NCBI GenBank assembly: GCA_027531255.1
Contig: JAPZRU010000017.1
Location: 168,190-232,189, forward strand
Length of the DNA stretch: 64,000 bases
Source: Steroidobacteraceae bacterium
GTDB lineage: Bacteria; Pseudomonadota; Gammaproteobacteria; Steroidobacterales; Steroidobacteraceae
Reading direction: 5' to 3'
The translations under genes and the position numbers were made by a program. The notes under the pieces were generated by a model. That model made no database searches. It saw only the letters and a list, made by a program, of their open reading frames with translations, and was not told where the DNA came from. Below are positions 20,037 through 29,137 of this stretch, piece by piece (within the stretch, counting starts at the first letter, position 1; each line of letters starts with the position of its first letter).

Positions 20037-20321
20037 CTACCGGAGCAGCCGCTCCAGCATCGCGACCCGGCACTCCAGCCGCCGGCGCTCCCCCAGCAGG
20101 TCGTGCACCAGCGCCGCGGCGTGCGGCGCAAGGTCGAGTTCGCGCGCGAGCCGCGCGATCGCCGCGACGCGCGGCACGGCCTCCGCGTCGAAGCGCCATC
20201 CGGCAGGGCCCTGCTCGCGGCCGTGCACCTCGAGGACGCCCAGTTCCACCCACTCCACGAGCTCGGCATGGGCCGCGCGACACAGGCGCCCCAGCCGTTC
20301 CAGGTTCAGGCTCTCGTCCAT
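20037..20321 (-). CDS. cbpM: Chaperone modulator CbpM
   Basis: A 94-residue MerR-like protein, MDESLNLERLGRLCRAAHAELVEWVELGVLEV at the start, with a C-terminal coiled helix LVHDLLGERRRLECRVAMLERLL. CbpM binds the J-domain of CbpA and restrains its activity. It begins two bases after the cbpA stop on the minus strand, the usual cbpA-cbpM order. Confidence 0.88.
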   Translation of the reverse strand: MDESLNLERLGRLCRAAHAELVEWVELGVLEVHGREQGPAGWRFDAEAVPRVAAIARLARELDLAPHAAALVHDLLGERRRLECRVAMLERLLR

Positions 20322-20323
20322 GG

Positions 20324-21292
20324 TCAGCTCCGGTCCGCGGCGCGCGGGTCGAAGGCGAGGTCGCGGCGCATCGCCTCGTAGAGCTCCCGCGCGCGCGGCG
20401 TGTCGGCGGGCGGCAGCACGATCTTCAGCACGACGTAGGCGTCGCCCGGCGGATCGCCGGGCCAGCCGCGCCCGCGCAGTCGCAGCCTCTGGTCGTGGCG
20501 CGCGCCGGCCGGGATGCGCAGGTCGACGTCGCCGCCGAGCGTGGGTACCGGTACCGTCGCGCCGAGCGCGGCCTCCCAGGGTGCGATCGCCAGCGTGGAA
20601 GTGACGTCGCGGCCGTCGAGCTGGAAGCGCGGGTGCGGCCGCAGCCGCAGCTGCAGGTACAGGTCGCCCGTCGTACCGTCCGCGCCACGGCCCTGCCCGG
20701 CGAGGCGGATCACCTGTCCGTCGGTCACGCCGGCGGGCACGTTCACGCGCAGGGTGCGCGACCGCAAGGTCACGCGTCCCGCCGCATCGAGTTCCGGGTG
20801 GCGCAGCTCGATGTTCTTCGGGCCGCCGCGATAGGCCTCCTCGAGCGTCAGGTCGAGCAGGGCGTGATGATCGCCGCCGCCCGCCGCGCCGGCCCGCCGT
20901 CCGGCCGCACCGAACGGGCCGTCCGCGCCGAACAGGCTCGAGAAGAAGTCGCTGAAGTCAGCCTCGGCCGCCCCCCCCCGCGCGCGCGCGCCGTCGCGGC
21001 CCGCCCCGCCGGCCGCGCCTGCGAACTCGAAGTTCGCACCCCAGTCCGGCGGCGGGCGGAACGACTGGCCCCCGCGCCACTGCGCGCCGAGCTGGTCGTA
21101 CGCCGCGCGCTTCTCGGGGTCCTTCAGGACCTCGTACGCCTCCTGCACCGCCTTGAAGCGCTCCTCGGCATTCGCCTCCTTGCTGACGTCCGGATGGAAG
21201 CGTCGCGCGAGCTTGCGATACGCGCGCTTGACCTCGTCCTGCGAGGCGCCGCGCGGCACCTCGAGCAGCGCGTAGTAGTCCTTGTATTCCAT
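20324..21292 (-). CDS. cbpA: Curved-DNA-binding J-domain co-chaperone CbpA
   Basis: A 322-residue DnaJ-family protein. J-domain at 1-70 with the HPD motif (RRFHPDVSKEAN), a Gly/Arg/Ala-rich linker (about 75-145), then two C-terminal peptide-binding beta domains (LDLTLEEAYRGGPKNIEL; VNVPAGVTDGQVIRLAGQG; LRIPAGARHDQRLRLRGRGWP). It lacks the DnaJ cysteine-rich zinc domain, which separates CbpA from DnaJ. Acts as DnaK co-chaperone and nucleoid-associated protein. In an operon with cbpM; divergent from trxC. Confidence 0.94.
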   Translation of the reverse strand: MEYKDYYALLEVPRGASQDEVKRAYRKLARRFHPDVSKEANAEERFKAVQEAYEVLKDPEKRAAYDQLGAQWRGGQSFRPPPDWGANFEFAGAAGGAGRDGARARGGAAEADFSDFFSSLFGADGPFGAAGRRAGAAGGGDHHALLDLTLEEAYRGGPKNIELRHPELDAAGRVTLRSRTLRVNVPAGVTDGQVIRLAGQGRGADGTTGDLYLQLRLRPHPRFQLDGRDVTSTLAIAPWEAALGATVPVPTLGGDVDLRIPAGARHDQRLRLRGRGWPGDPPGDAYVVLKIVLPPADTPRARELYEAMRRDLAFDPRAADRS

Positions 21293-21396
21293 GCTCCTGC
21301 CCCGACTTCCGAAGTGGCCGGTCGAAGCCGGCCGCGAGGATCAGATGGGTGGGCGGCGCTGCATTTCAAGGTGCGGAGACCGCAGGAGCACACACG

Positions 21397-21837
21397 ATGC
21401 AGGCAGACGGCGTTCGGGTGGGGTGCCCCGGTTGCGGGGCCGTGGTGCGGGTGCCGGCGGCGCGCCTCGGCGACGGGCCGCGGTGCCCGCGCTGCAAGTC
21501 GGCGCTGTTCGCCGGCGAGCCGGTGGAACTCACCGGTGCGAACTTCGACGCGCACGTCGCGCGCACGGAGCTGCCGGTGGTCGTGGACTTCTGGGCCGCG
21601 TGGTGCGGCCCGTGCCGGATCATGGCGCCCACGTTCGCGCAGGCCTGCCGCGAACTGGAGCCGCGGCTGCGCTTCGCGAAACTCGACACCGAGGCCGAGC
21701 CGGACCTCGCGGCACGGTTCGGCATCCGCAGCATCCCGACGCTCGTCGTGTTCCGCGGCGGACGCGAAGTGGCGCGTCAGTCGGGCGCGCTGGACCGCGG
21801 CACGCTGGTGCGGTGGCTGGCCGGCGCAGCGGCCTGA
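21397..21837 (+). CDS. trxC: Thioredoxin 2 (zinc-binding)
   Basis: A 146-residue disulfide reductase. N-terminal zinc ribbon with two CxxC pairs (CPGC and CPRC), then a thioredoxin domain with active site WAAWCGPCRIMAP and cis-proline region IRSIPTLVVFRGG. The ATG at 21397 follows a GCAGGAG ribosome site at the right spacing; an in-frame ATG 48 bases upstream is not family-like. TrxC is commonly induced by oxidative stress. Neighbours cbpA (divergent) and the metallo-hydrolase (convergent) are separate units. Confidence 0.95.
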   Translation: MQADGVRVGCPGCGAVVRVPAARLGDGPRCPRCKSALFAGEPVELTGANFDAHVARTELPVVVDFWAAWCGPCRIMAPTFAQACRELEPRLRFAKLDTEAEPDLAARFGIRSIPTLVVFRGGREVARQSGALDRGTLVRWLAGAAA

Positions 21838-21861
21838 GAACAGCCGCCAACGAGGACGCGG

Positions 21862-23262
21862 CTAAGCGAGCGCCACCCGCTCGCCGAGCGACGGCACGAC
21901 CGGCGCCCAGCCGAGTTCGCGCTCGATCCCGTCCGCGAACGCGCGCGCGACGTCCGCTTCGCCGTGCACGAGGTACGTGCGCCGCGGTGGCCGGCGGAAG
22001 CCGCGCAGCCACCCGAGCAGCGCCGTGCGGTCGGCGTGCGCGGAGAAGCCGCCGAGCGTCGCGATCTCCGCACGCACGGGCACTTCCTCCCCCATGATCG
22101 TCACGTGCCCGGCGCGGTCGACGAGTCGCCGTCCGAGGGTGCCTTGCGCCTGGTAGCCCACGATCAGCACGGTCGTGCGCGGGCTCGGGAGATGGTGGCG
22201 CAGGTGGTGGCGGATGCGGCCGCCGTCGCACATGCCGCTCGCCGCGAGGATCACCGCGCCCCCGCCGACGCGGTTCAGCGCCATCGAATCCTGCACGGTG
22301 CGCGTGTGGTGGAAGCGCACGCGCGAGCGCCGCGTGCCGTCGCGACCGTCGCGCACCATCCGGCGCGACTCCTCGTCGAACAGTTCGACGTGGCGCGCGG
22401 TGATCTCGGTGACCTCGGTCGCCATCGGCGAATCGACGAACACGTCCAGCTCGCCGAGCCGCCCTTCGGCGGAAAGCCGCTCGAACCAGTACAGCAGTTC
22501 CTGCGTGCGCCCCACGGCGAACACCGGCACCAGCACGTTGCCCTTCTTCACGCGCAGCGTGCGCTCGACCGCTTCGACCAGCTCGTCGATCGTCGGCTCG
22601 AGCGGCTTGTGATCCCGGTTGCCGTACGTGGACTCGACCAGCAGCACGTCCGCGTCCTCGATCGGCGTCGGGTCCCGCAGGATCGGCCTGCCGGGCTGGC
22701 CGAGATCCCCGGAGACGACCACCTTCGTCGGCCGCCCCGCGTCCTCGAGCCACAGCTCCACGCTCGCCGAACCCAGGATGTGCCCGGCGTCGCGCAGCCG
22801 CACGCGCACGCCGGGCGCGAGTTCGCGCTCGACGTCGTACGGCAGCGGGCGGATGCGCGCGAGGATCGCCTGCACGTCGCCGAGGTCGTAGAGCGCGACG
22901 AACGGCTCGCGGCCCGGCCGGCGATGGCGGGCGGCACGCTCCGCCTCCGCGGCCTGCAGGTGCGCGCTGTCGGGCAGCATGACGCCGACGAGGTCGCGCG
23001 TCGCCGGCGTCGCGTAGACGTGGCCGCGGAAGCCCTCGCGCGCGAGCCGCGGCAGCAGGCCGCTGTGGTCGATGTGCGCGTGGGTCAGGATCACGAAGTC
23101 GAGGCGCGACGCCGGATACGGCAGCGGCTCGCGGTTGCGGGCGGCGAGTTCGCGACCGCCCTGGAAGAGGCCGCAGTCGACCAGGAACCGGGTGGCGCCG
23201 ACCTCGAAGAGGTAGCAGGAACCGGTCACCTCGCCGGCGGCGCCGTGGAAGGTCAGGTGCAC
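21862..23262 (-). CDS. Beta-CASP metallo-beta-lactamase-fold nuclease
   Basis: A 466-residue metallo-hydrolase. Metal motif ILTHAHIDHSGLLPRL near residue 60, further ligands in LRDAGHILGSASVEL and VVVSGDLGQPGRP, then the beta-CASP insert (about 205-330) with VPVFAVGRTQELLY and SPMA, and the C-terminal RMM-type end (GYQAQGTLGRRLVD, IATLGGFSAHADR, YLVHGE). This is the CPSF73/YsiC-like bacterial group, usually RNA exonucleases or endonucleases. Substrate is not determined. It lies downstream of the winged-helix gene, with a 43-base gap. Confidence 0.9.
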   Translation of the reverse strand: MHLTFHGAAGEVTGSCYLFEVGATRFLVDCGLFQGGRELAARNREPLPYPASRLDFVILTHAHIDHSGLLPRLAREGFRGHVYATPATRDLVGVMLPDSAHLQAAEAERAARHRRPGREPFVALYDLGDVQAILARIRPLPYDVERELAPGVRVRLRDAGHILGSASVELWLEDAGRPTKVVVSGDLGQPGRPILRDPTPIEDADVLLVESTYGNRDHKPLEPTIDELVEAVERTLRVKKGNVLVPVFAVGRTQELLYWFERLSAEGRLGELDVFVDSPMATEVTEITARHVELFDEESRRMVRDGRDGTRRSRVRFHHTRTVQDSMALNRVGGGAVILAASGMCDGGRIRHHLRHHLPSPRTTVLIVGYQAQGTLGRRLVDRAGHVTIMGEEVPVRAEIATLGGFSAHADRTALLGWLRGFRRPPRRTYLVHGEADVARAFADGIERELGWAPVVPSLGERVALA

Positions 23263-23305
23263 GCCGGGGCGCCTGGGGCCGACCGGCGGGGCGGACGCAC
23301 CCGCC

Positions 23306-23665
23306 CTACTCCGCGCCGGTCGCGGCGAGCCGGCGGAGCTCGGCGCGGTCCAGCACCATGCCGAGCAGCGCGCCGACGGTGCGGTGCGACTCGATGGGGT
23401 GGCGCAGCGGCCGCTCGAGGTGCAGCCGGTAGCGGTTGCGGCGACCCTCGCGTTCGCGCTCCACCACCCCCGCTTCCTCGAGATCCGAGACGATCTTCTG
23501 GACCGCGCGCTCGGTGATGCCGACCGCCTGCGCGACGTCGCGCAGGCGCGCGTCCGGATTCTGCGCCAGGCACACGAGCACGTGGCCGTGGTTGCTGAGG
23601 AACGTCCAGTTCCGCGAGGGGGCGACCTCGGCCTCGGAACGCTTGTCGGCGGCGGCTCTCGACAC
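23306..23665 (-). CDS. Winged helix-turn-helix transcriptional regulator
   Basis: A 119-residue protein. The fold is visible from SNHGHVLVCLAQNPDARLRDVAQAVG, recognition helix ITERAVQKIVSDLEEAGVV, to the wing EREREGRRNRYRLH, followed by a short C-terminal helix. The GTG at 23665 is chosen because a perfect TATAAT lies 19-24 bases upstream on the minus strand; the in-frame extension further upstream is not protein-like. It precedes the beta-CASP nuclease gene and faces away from htpX. Ligand unknown; an MarR/ArsR-like role, possibly governing the divergent htpX island, is only inferred. Confidence 0.75.
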   Translation of the reverse strand: MSRAAADKRSEAEVAPSRNWTFLSNHGHVLVCLAQNPDARLRDVAQAVGITERAVQKIVSDLEEAGVVEREREGRRNRYRLHLERPLRHPIESHRTVGALLGMVLDRAELRRLAATGAE

Positions 23666-23683
23666 GGGGTTGACTACCGATGT

Positions 23684-23689
23684 ATTATA
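23684..23689 (-). promoter_or_regulatory. Consensus -10 box for the winged-helix gene
   Basis: Minus-strand TATAAT in an unusually AT-rich patch (23676-23705) just upstream of the proposed GTG start. No good -35 hexamer is present at 16-18 bases, so an activator or extended element may be needed. On the plus strand TTGACT at 23670-23675 could be a -35 of a divergent promoter towards htpX. The remaining gap to htpX (23706-24060) shows no convincing gene. Confidence 0.45.
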
Positions 23690-24060
23690 CGCGAATATTT
23701 TTTCAGACGTCGGCGTTCTGCAATCCGCTTTCCGGAAGCAGTATCGCACGGCCGCGGGGTGGCCGGCAGCCTCCGCGCCGACGCCGGCCCGCGATTGCCG
23801 CCGGCGCGATGCGCTCGCCGCCACACCGGCAACGTCGGACCGCGACCGGGAAATCCACCGGCCCGCCCGGGGCGAACACGTGGCAGTCGAATGGGACCGA
23901 CACCCGGGAACGAACCCGGTACGCTGCGGTCCACGGCCTTGAACGGCCGCGCCTGGCGCCCCATGTCGGGCCGGCAAGGTTCGATGCCGAAACTGAGGTT
24001 CTGAAGCTCGCGGGCCGCCGGTGCGGTCCCGCCCGCCACTACGGAGAGGTCCACGGTTCC

Positions 24061-24945
24061 ATGCTGCGTGTACTCCTGCTGATCGGCACCAACATCGCGA
24101 TCCTGATCGTCGCCAGCATCACGCTGCGGCTGCTCGGCTTCGAGCCCTGGCTCGCCCAGCAGGGCATCAACTTCACGTCGCTGCTGGTGTTCGGCGCGAT
24201 GATCGGCTTCGGCGGCTCGTTCTTCTCGCTCGCGATCTCGAAGTGGGTCGCGAAGAAGACCATGGGCGTCCAGATCATCGAGCAGCCGCGGAGCGAGGTG
24301 GAGCGCTGGCTGGTCGAGACCGTGCAGCGCCAGGCCGCCGAGGCGCGGATCAAGATGCCCGAGGTCGGCATCTTCCAGTCGCCGGAGCCGAACGCGTTCG
24401 CGACCGGGCCCTCGAAGAACAACTCGCTGGTGGCGGTCAGCACCGGCCTGCTCGAGCGCATGCGCAAGGACGAGGTCGAGGCGGTGCTCGGCCACGAGGT
24501 CGCGCACGTCGCGAACGGCGACATGGTCACGCTGTCGCTGATCCAGGGCGTCGTGAACACCTTCGTGTTCGTGCTCGCCCGCGTGATCGGCAACATCGTC
24601 GACAAGGTCGTGTTCAAGACCGAGAACGGACACGGCCCGGCGTTCTGGATCACGACGATCGTCGCCGAGATCGTGCTGGGCATCCTCGCGACGATGATCG
24701 TCATGTGGTTCTCGCGGAAGCGCGAGTTCCGCGCGGACGAGGGCGGAGCGTACCTCGCCGGCAAGGAGTCGATGATCCGCGCGCTCGAGGCGCTGAAGCG
24801 CGGCCAGGAGCAGGCCCACGGCCTGCCGGACGCGATGCGCGCCTTCGGCATCCGCAGCGGCGGCCAGGTCGGCGGGCTGAAGCGCCTGTTCCTGAGCCAC
24901 CCGCCGCTGGACGAGCGCATCGCGGCGCTGCGCGCGGCCGCCTGA
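24061..24945 (+). CDS. htpX: Membrane zinc metalloprotease HtpX
   Basis: A 294-residue M48 protease of the inner membrane that degrades misfolded membrane proteins. Two N-terminal helices (about 3-25 and 36-58), catalytic HEVAH near residue 144, two further helices, and the third zinc ligand glutamate in [12 protein letters not shown]. The C-terminus carries [15 protein letters not shown], typical of HtpX. ATG 24061 follows GGAGAGG. It is usually under envelope or heat stress control. The next gene, an ion channel, starts 19 bases later, so the two are probably co-transcribed. Confidence 0.96.
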   Translation: MLRVLLLIGTNIAILIVASITLRLLGFEPWLAQQGINFTSLLVFGAMIGFGGSFFSLAISKWVAKKTMGVQIIEQPRSEVERWLVETVQRQAAEARIKMPEVGIFQSPEPNAFATGPSKNNSLVAVSTGLLERMRKDEVEAVLGHEVAHVANGDMVTLSLIQGVVNTFVFVLARVIGNIVDKVVFKTENGHGPAFWITTIVAEIVLGILATMIVMWFSRKREFRADEGGAYLAGKESMIRALEALKRGQEQAHGLPDAMRAFGIRSGGQVGGLKRLFLSHPPLDERIAALRAAA

Positions 24946-24964
24946 GCGCCCCGCCCCGCCTGCC

Positions 24965-25822
24965 GTGAGCGCGGTGACGGCCCCCGAGCCGGGCCCGGTC
25001 TCGCACCGGTCCCGGCTCGCCTCGTTCGTCGAAGGCGAGCGCGTCCAGCGCCTCGTAGTGGCGCTGATCGTGATCAACGCGATCACGCTCGGCCTCGAGA
25101 CGTGGCCGGCCGCGATGGCCGCCGCCGGCGGCTGGTTGCTGGCCATCGACCGCGCGATCCTCGCGGTCTTCGTCGTCGAGCTTGCACTCAAGCTCTATGC
25201 GCTCGGGCTCCGCTTCTGGCGCAATCCCTGGAACGTCTTCGACTTCGTGATCGTCGGCATCGCGCTGCTGCCGGCCACCGGCGCGCTGTCGGTGCTCCGC
25301 GCGTTCCGCGTGCTGCGGCTGCTGCGGCTGGTGTCGGTCGTGCCGCGGATGCGCTTCATCGTCGAATCGGTGATCGGCGCGCTGCCCGGTCTCGGCACCG
25401 TGGTCCTGCTGCTGGTGCTCGTGTTCTACGTGTTCGCGGTGATGGCCACGAAGCTGTTCGGCGCCGACTTCCCGCAGTGGTTCGGCAGCCTCGGCGGCAC
25501 GATGTTCACGCTCTTCCAGATCATGACGCTGGAGGGGTGGGCCGAGATCGCGCGCGCGACGATGGAGCGCTACGCGTTCGCCTGGGCGTTCTTCCTGGCG
25601 TTCATACTGGTCGGCACGTTCACGGTGCTGAACCTGTTCATCGGCATCATCGTCAACGCGATGCAGGCGCAGCACGAAGCCAACGTTCGCGAGGGCCGCG
25701 AGCCCGAGGACGCGACGGTGGTGGAACTGCGGCGCCTGCGCGAGGAAATATCCGAACTGCGCGCGACGCTGGGCCGGTCGCCGGACGCACAGGCCTCGTC
25801 GCCGCCGGCGCGTCGAGAATGA
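24965..25822 (+). CDS. Voltage-gated cation channel, one-domain prokaryotic type with TLEGW filter
   Basis: A 285-residue six-helix channel subunit of the NaChBac class, expected to form tetramers. S1-S3 span about 28-105; S4 carries arginines every third residue at 112, 115, 118 and 121; the pore helix and filter are FQIMTLEGWAE (Thr188-Glu194); S6 is about 207-234, followed by a C-terminal helix 250-270 resembling the channel coiled-coil bundle. Known sodium channels have TLESW; glycine after the glutamate matches the filter reported for the calcium-selective channel CavMr. Starts at GTG 24965. Its stop overlaps the ATG of the photolyase gene. Confidence 0.88.
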   Translation: MSAVTAPEPGPVSHRSRLASFVEGERVQRLVVALIVINAITLGLETWPAAMAAAGGWLLAIDRAILAVFVVELALKLYALGLRFWRNPWNVFDFVIVGIALLPATGALSVLRAFRVLRLLRLVSVVPRMRFIVESVIGALPGLGTVVLLLVLVFYVFAVMATKLFGADFPQWFGSLGGTMFTLFQIMTLEGWAEIARATMERYAFAWAFFLAFILVGTFTVLNLFIGIIVNAMQAQHEANVREGREPEDATVVELRRLREEISELRATLGRSPDAQASSPPARRE

Positions 25823-27504
25823 GCGCGCGGCCTTCGCGCCGCGCCGCGCCGACCCGCGCCCGCCCCGGATCGGACACCGAACGGCCCGCGCGGCTGTTCG
25901 TCGTGCTGGGCGACCAGCTCGACCACGCGAGCGCGATCTTCGACGACTTCGATGCGGCGCGGGACCTCGTCTGGATGGCCGAGGTCGACGCCGAGAGCAC
26001 GCACGTCTGGAGCCACAAGGCGCGGATCGCGACCTTCCTCGGGGCGATGCGCCATTTCCGCGACGAACTGCGTGCGGCCGGGCGGCCGGTGCACTACCGC
26101 GCGCTCGACGGCGGCGTCACGGTGGCCGCCGGAGCGCCCGGGCCGGTCCGGGCGGCCGGCGACGGCGGCACGATCGGTGACGCGACGCACGCGTCTCTCG
26201 GGCAGGCGCTCCGCGCCGACCTCGAGCGGCTGCGGCCCGAGCGCGTGATCGTCGTCGAGCCCGGCGAATGGCGCATCGCGCGCGACCTGGAAGCCGCCAC
26301 GGCCGCCGCCGGACTCGCGCTCGAGACCTGGCCGGACCGCCACTTCCTCTGTACCGTCGAGGACTTCCGCGGGTGGGCGCGCGGCCGCAAGGAACTGCGG
26401 CTCGAGTTCTTCTACCGCTGGCTGCGCCGGCGGACGCGCGTGCTGCTCGACGGCGAAGAGCCGGCGGGCGGTGCGTGGAACTTCGACGCGGAGAACCGCG
26501 GCACCTTCGGCCGCCAGGGCCCAGGCTGGCTCCCTGCGCCGCGCGCCTACCCGCCGGACGCGATCACGCGCGAGGTGCTCTCCCTCGTCGAGTCGCGCTT
26601 CCCCGACCATCCCGGCCGCCTCGACCGCTTCGACTGGCCGCTGACGCGCACGGACGCGCTCGCCGCACTCGACGACTTCGTCGCACACCGTTTGCCGTCT
26701 TTCGGGAAGTACCAGGACGCGATCTGGGCCGGCGAGCCGTGGCTCTACCACTCGCGCCTGTCGGCCGCGCTGAACCTGAAGCTGCTGAACCCGCTCGAGG
26801 TCGTGCGCGCCGCGGAGGCGGCGTGGCGCGCGGGGCGCGCGCCGATCGAGTCGGTCGAGGGCTTCGTGCGGCAGATCCTCGGCTGGCGCGAGTACGTGCG
26901 CGGCATCTACTGGACGCAGATGCCGGGCTACCTCGAACGCAACGCGCTCGAGGCCCACGAGCCGCTACCGGCGTTCTACTGGACCGGCGACGTCGAGGCC
27001 GCGTGCCTGCGCGACGCACTGACGCAGACGCTGCAGTACGGCTACGCGCACCACATCCAGCGGCTGATGATCACCGGGCTGTACGCGCTGCTGCTCGGCG
27101 TGGAGCCGAAGCGCGTGCACGAGTGGTACCTCGCCGTCTACGTCGACGCGGTCGAGTGGGTGGAACTGCCGAACACGGTCGGCATGTCGCAGTACGCGGA
27201 CGGCGGGCTCATGGCCTCGAAGCCCTACGCCGCCAGCGGCAAGTACGTCGAACGCATGAGCAACCACTGCGGGTCGTGCCGCTTCCGGCCCGGCGAGGCG
27301 ACGGGCGAACGCGCCTGCCCGTTCACCACGCTGTACTGGGACTTCCTCGACCGCCACGAGGAGCGGTTCGCCTCGCATCCGCGGCTCGCGCTGCAGGTCA
27401 GGAACGTGCGGCGCCTCGCGGACGCGGAGCGCGCGCGGATCCGCGCGCGTGCGGAGGCGATCCGCGCGAACGGCGGTGCGCCGCCGCGAGGCCCGCCGCG
27501 CTAG
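25819..27504 (+). CDS. Iron-sulfur bacterial cryptochrome/photolyase (FeS-BCP, PhrB type)
   Basis: A 561-residue flavoprotein of the PhrB/CryB group, probably a (6-4) photolyase. The N-terminal domain reads LFVVLGDQLDH; the FAD-binding region includes LGWREYVRGIYW and GMSQYADGGLMASKPYAASGKY. Four cysteines at 396, 484, 487 and 500 have spacings 88, 3 and 13, the same as the 4Fe-4S ligands of Agrobacterium PhrB. The ATG overlaps the channel stop (ATGA at 25819-25822), so translation is coupled. N-terminal 25 residues are Arg/Pro-rich and may be partly spurious. Confidence 0.93.
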   Translation: MSARPSRRAAPTRARPGSDTERPARLFVVLGDQLDHASAIFDDFDAARDLVWMAEVDAESTHVWSHKARIATFLGAMRHFRDELRAAGRPVHYRALDGGVTVAAGAPGPVRAAGDGGTIGDATHASLGQALRADLERLRPERVIVVEPGEWRIARDLEAATAAAGLALETWPDRHFLCTVEDFRGWARGRKELRLEFFYRWLRRRTRVLLDGEEPAGGAWNFDAENRGTFGRQGPGWLPAPRAYPPDAITREVLSLVESRFPDHPGRLDRFDWPLTRTDALAALDDFVAHRLPSFGKYQDAIWAGEPWLYHSRLSAALNLKLLNPLEVVRAAEAAWRAGRAPIESVEGFVRQILGWREYVRGIYWTQMPGYLERNALEAHEPLPAFYWTGDVEAACLRDALTQTLQYGYAHHIQRLMITGLYALLLGVEPKRVHEWYLAVYVDAVEWVELPNTVGMSQYADGGLMASKPYAASGKYVERMSNHCGSCRFRPGEATGERACPFTTLYWDFLDRHEERFASHPRLALQVRNVRRLADAERARIRARAEAIRANGGAPPRGPPR

Positions 27505-27625
27505 CATGGCCGTCGGCCGCGCCGTGCGACGCGCGCCGCCGCGGGGACTCGGACGGGCCGGGCGGATGCCCGGCCCCGTCGGATCCGGGCTCCGCGGGTC
27601 CACGAACAGTCGCCCCGGAGGCTCG

Positions 27626-29137
27626 ATGTCCACCGCGCTCGTCTGGTTCCGCCGCGACCTGCGGCTCGCCGATCACCCGGCGCTCGAGGCCGCGCTCGCG
27701 GAACACGCGCACGTGGTGCCCGTGTACGTGCACTCGCCCGACGAGGACGGCGAGTGGCGCGCGGGCGCGGCGAGCCGCTGGTGGCTGCACCACTCGCTCG
27801 CGGCGCTCGACGCGAGCCTGCGCGAGCGCGGCTCGCGACTCGTGATCCTCCGCGGCCCCGTGCTCGACGCGCTCGCCGGCCTCGCGCGCGCGACCGGCGC
27901 ACGCGCCGTGCGCTGGAACCGGGTCTACGATCCCGGCGGAATCGCGCGCGACAAGCGCGTGAAGGAAGCGCTGCGCGAGCAGGGTCTCGCGGTGGACAGC
28001 ACCAACGGCAGCCTGCTGTTCGAGCCGTGGACCGTGAAGACCGGGGCCGGGGACCCGTACCGCGTGTTCACGCCGTTCTGGCGCAGCTGCCAGCGCGAGC
28101 TCGGTTCGCGGCCGCCGCCGCGGCCGGCGCCGTTGCGCCTCCCGCTGCCGGCAGGCGCGCCCGACGGCCTGCCGCTCGCGGCGCTCGAGCTGCTGCCGCG
28201 CGTCCGCTGGGACGCGGGACTCGCGGCGGCGTGGCAGCCCGGCGAAGCCGGTGCGGCCGCACGGCTCGGCGCGTTCTGCGACGCCGGCCTCGCCGACTAT
28301 CCCGAGGGCCGCGACCGTCCCGCTCGCTCCGCCACCTCCCGGCTCTCTCCGCACCTGCACTTCGGCGAACTGTCGCCGCGGCAGGCGCTCGCGGCCGCGA
28401 GCGCGGCCGCCGCGGGCACCACCGGCGCGGGTGTCGCGGCCGGCGTCGAATCGTTCCTCCGCGAGCTCGGCTGGCGCGAGTTCGCGCACCACCTGCTGTT
28501 CCACTACCCGCACACGCTCGCGGGGCCGATGGACGCCCGCTTCGCCGCGCTGCCGTGGCGCGACGACGCGAGCGCGCTCGAGGCGTGGCAGCGCGGGCGC
28601 ACCGGCTATCCCATCGTCGACGCGGGGATGCGCGAGCTCTGGCACACCGGCTGGATGCACAACCGGGTGCGCATGATCGTCGCGTCGCTGCTGACGAAGA
28701 ACCTCGGCGTGCACTGGCTCGAGGGCCAGCGCTGGTTCCACGACACGCTGGTCGATGCCGACCTCGCGAACAACGCACTCGGCTGGCAGTGGGTGGCCGG
28801 CTGCGGCGCGGACGCGGCGCCCTACTACCGCATCTTCAACCCGATGCTGCAGACCGAACGCTTCGACCCCGAGCGGGCCTACGTGCGCCGCTGGGTGCCG
28901 GAACTCGCGCGCGTGCCCGACAAGTGGATCCACCAGCCGTGGGCCGCGCCGGCCGACGTGCTGTCGCGGGCCGGCGTGCGGCTCGGGACCGACTACCCGG
29001 CGCCCGTCGTGGAGTTCAAGGCCAGCCGGGATCGGGCGCTCGAAACGTTCCGGCAACTGCGCGGCGACGCGGCGAATCCGGCCGTGGAGCGGCCGCGAAA
29101 GTCCAGTACGTCTCCGATGCGTTTACGGAAAGCCTGA
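27626..29137 (+). CDS. phr: Deoxyribodipyrimidine (CPD) photolyase
   Basis: A 503-residue class I photolyase that reverses cyclobutane pyrimidine dimers with blue light. N-terminal antenna domain begins ALVWFRRDLRLADHPAL; FAD/DNA-binding region includes ELGWREFAHHLLFHYP, RTGYPIVDAGMRELWHTGWMHNRVRMIVASLLTKNL and NNALGWQWVAGCGADAAPYYRIFNP, in standard order. Starts at ATG 27626 after a CGGAGG site. It follows the FeS-type photolyase by about 120 bases on the same strand, giving two photolyases of different chemistry side by side. Confidence 0.96.
   Translation: MSTALVWFRRDLRLADHPALEAALAEHAHVVPVYVHSPDEDGEWRAGAASRWWLHHSLAALDASLRERGSRLVILRGPVLDALAGLARATGARAVRWNRVYDPGGIARDKRVKEALREQGLAVDSTNGSLLFEPWTVKTGAGDPYRVFTPFWRSCQRELGSRPPPRPAPLRLPLPAGAPDGLPLAALELLPRVRWDAGLAAAWQPGEAGAAARLGAFCDAGLADYPEGRDRPARSATSRLSPHLHFGELSPRQALAAASAAAAGTTGAGVAAGVESFLRELGWREFAHHLLFHYPHTLAGPMDARFAALPWRDDASALEAWQRGRTGYPIVDAGMRELWHTGWMHNRVRMIVASLLTKNLGVHWLEGQRWFHDTLVDADLANNALGWQWVAGCGADAAPYYRIFNPMLQTERFDPERAYVRRWVPELARVPDKWIHQPWAAPADVLSRAGVRLGTDYPAPVVEFKASRDRALETFRQLRGDAANPAVERPRKSSTSPMRLRKA

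Noticed and set aside
23680..24060. N-terminal extension of HtpX to about 421 residues
   Set aside because: The extension lacks membrane or protease features; the conserved start [15 protein letters not shown] is at 24061 behind GGAGAGG.
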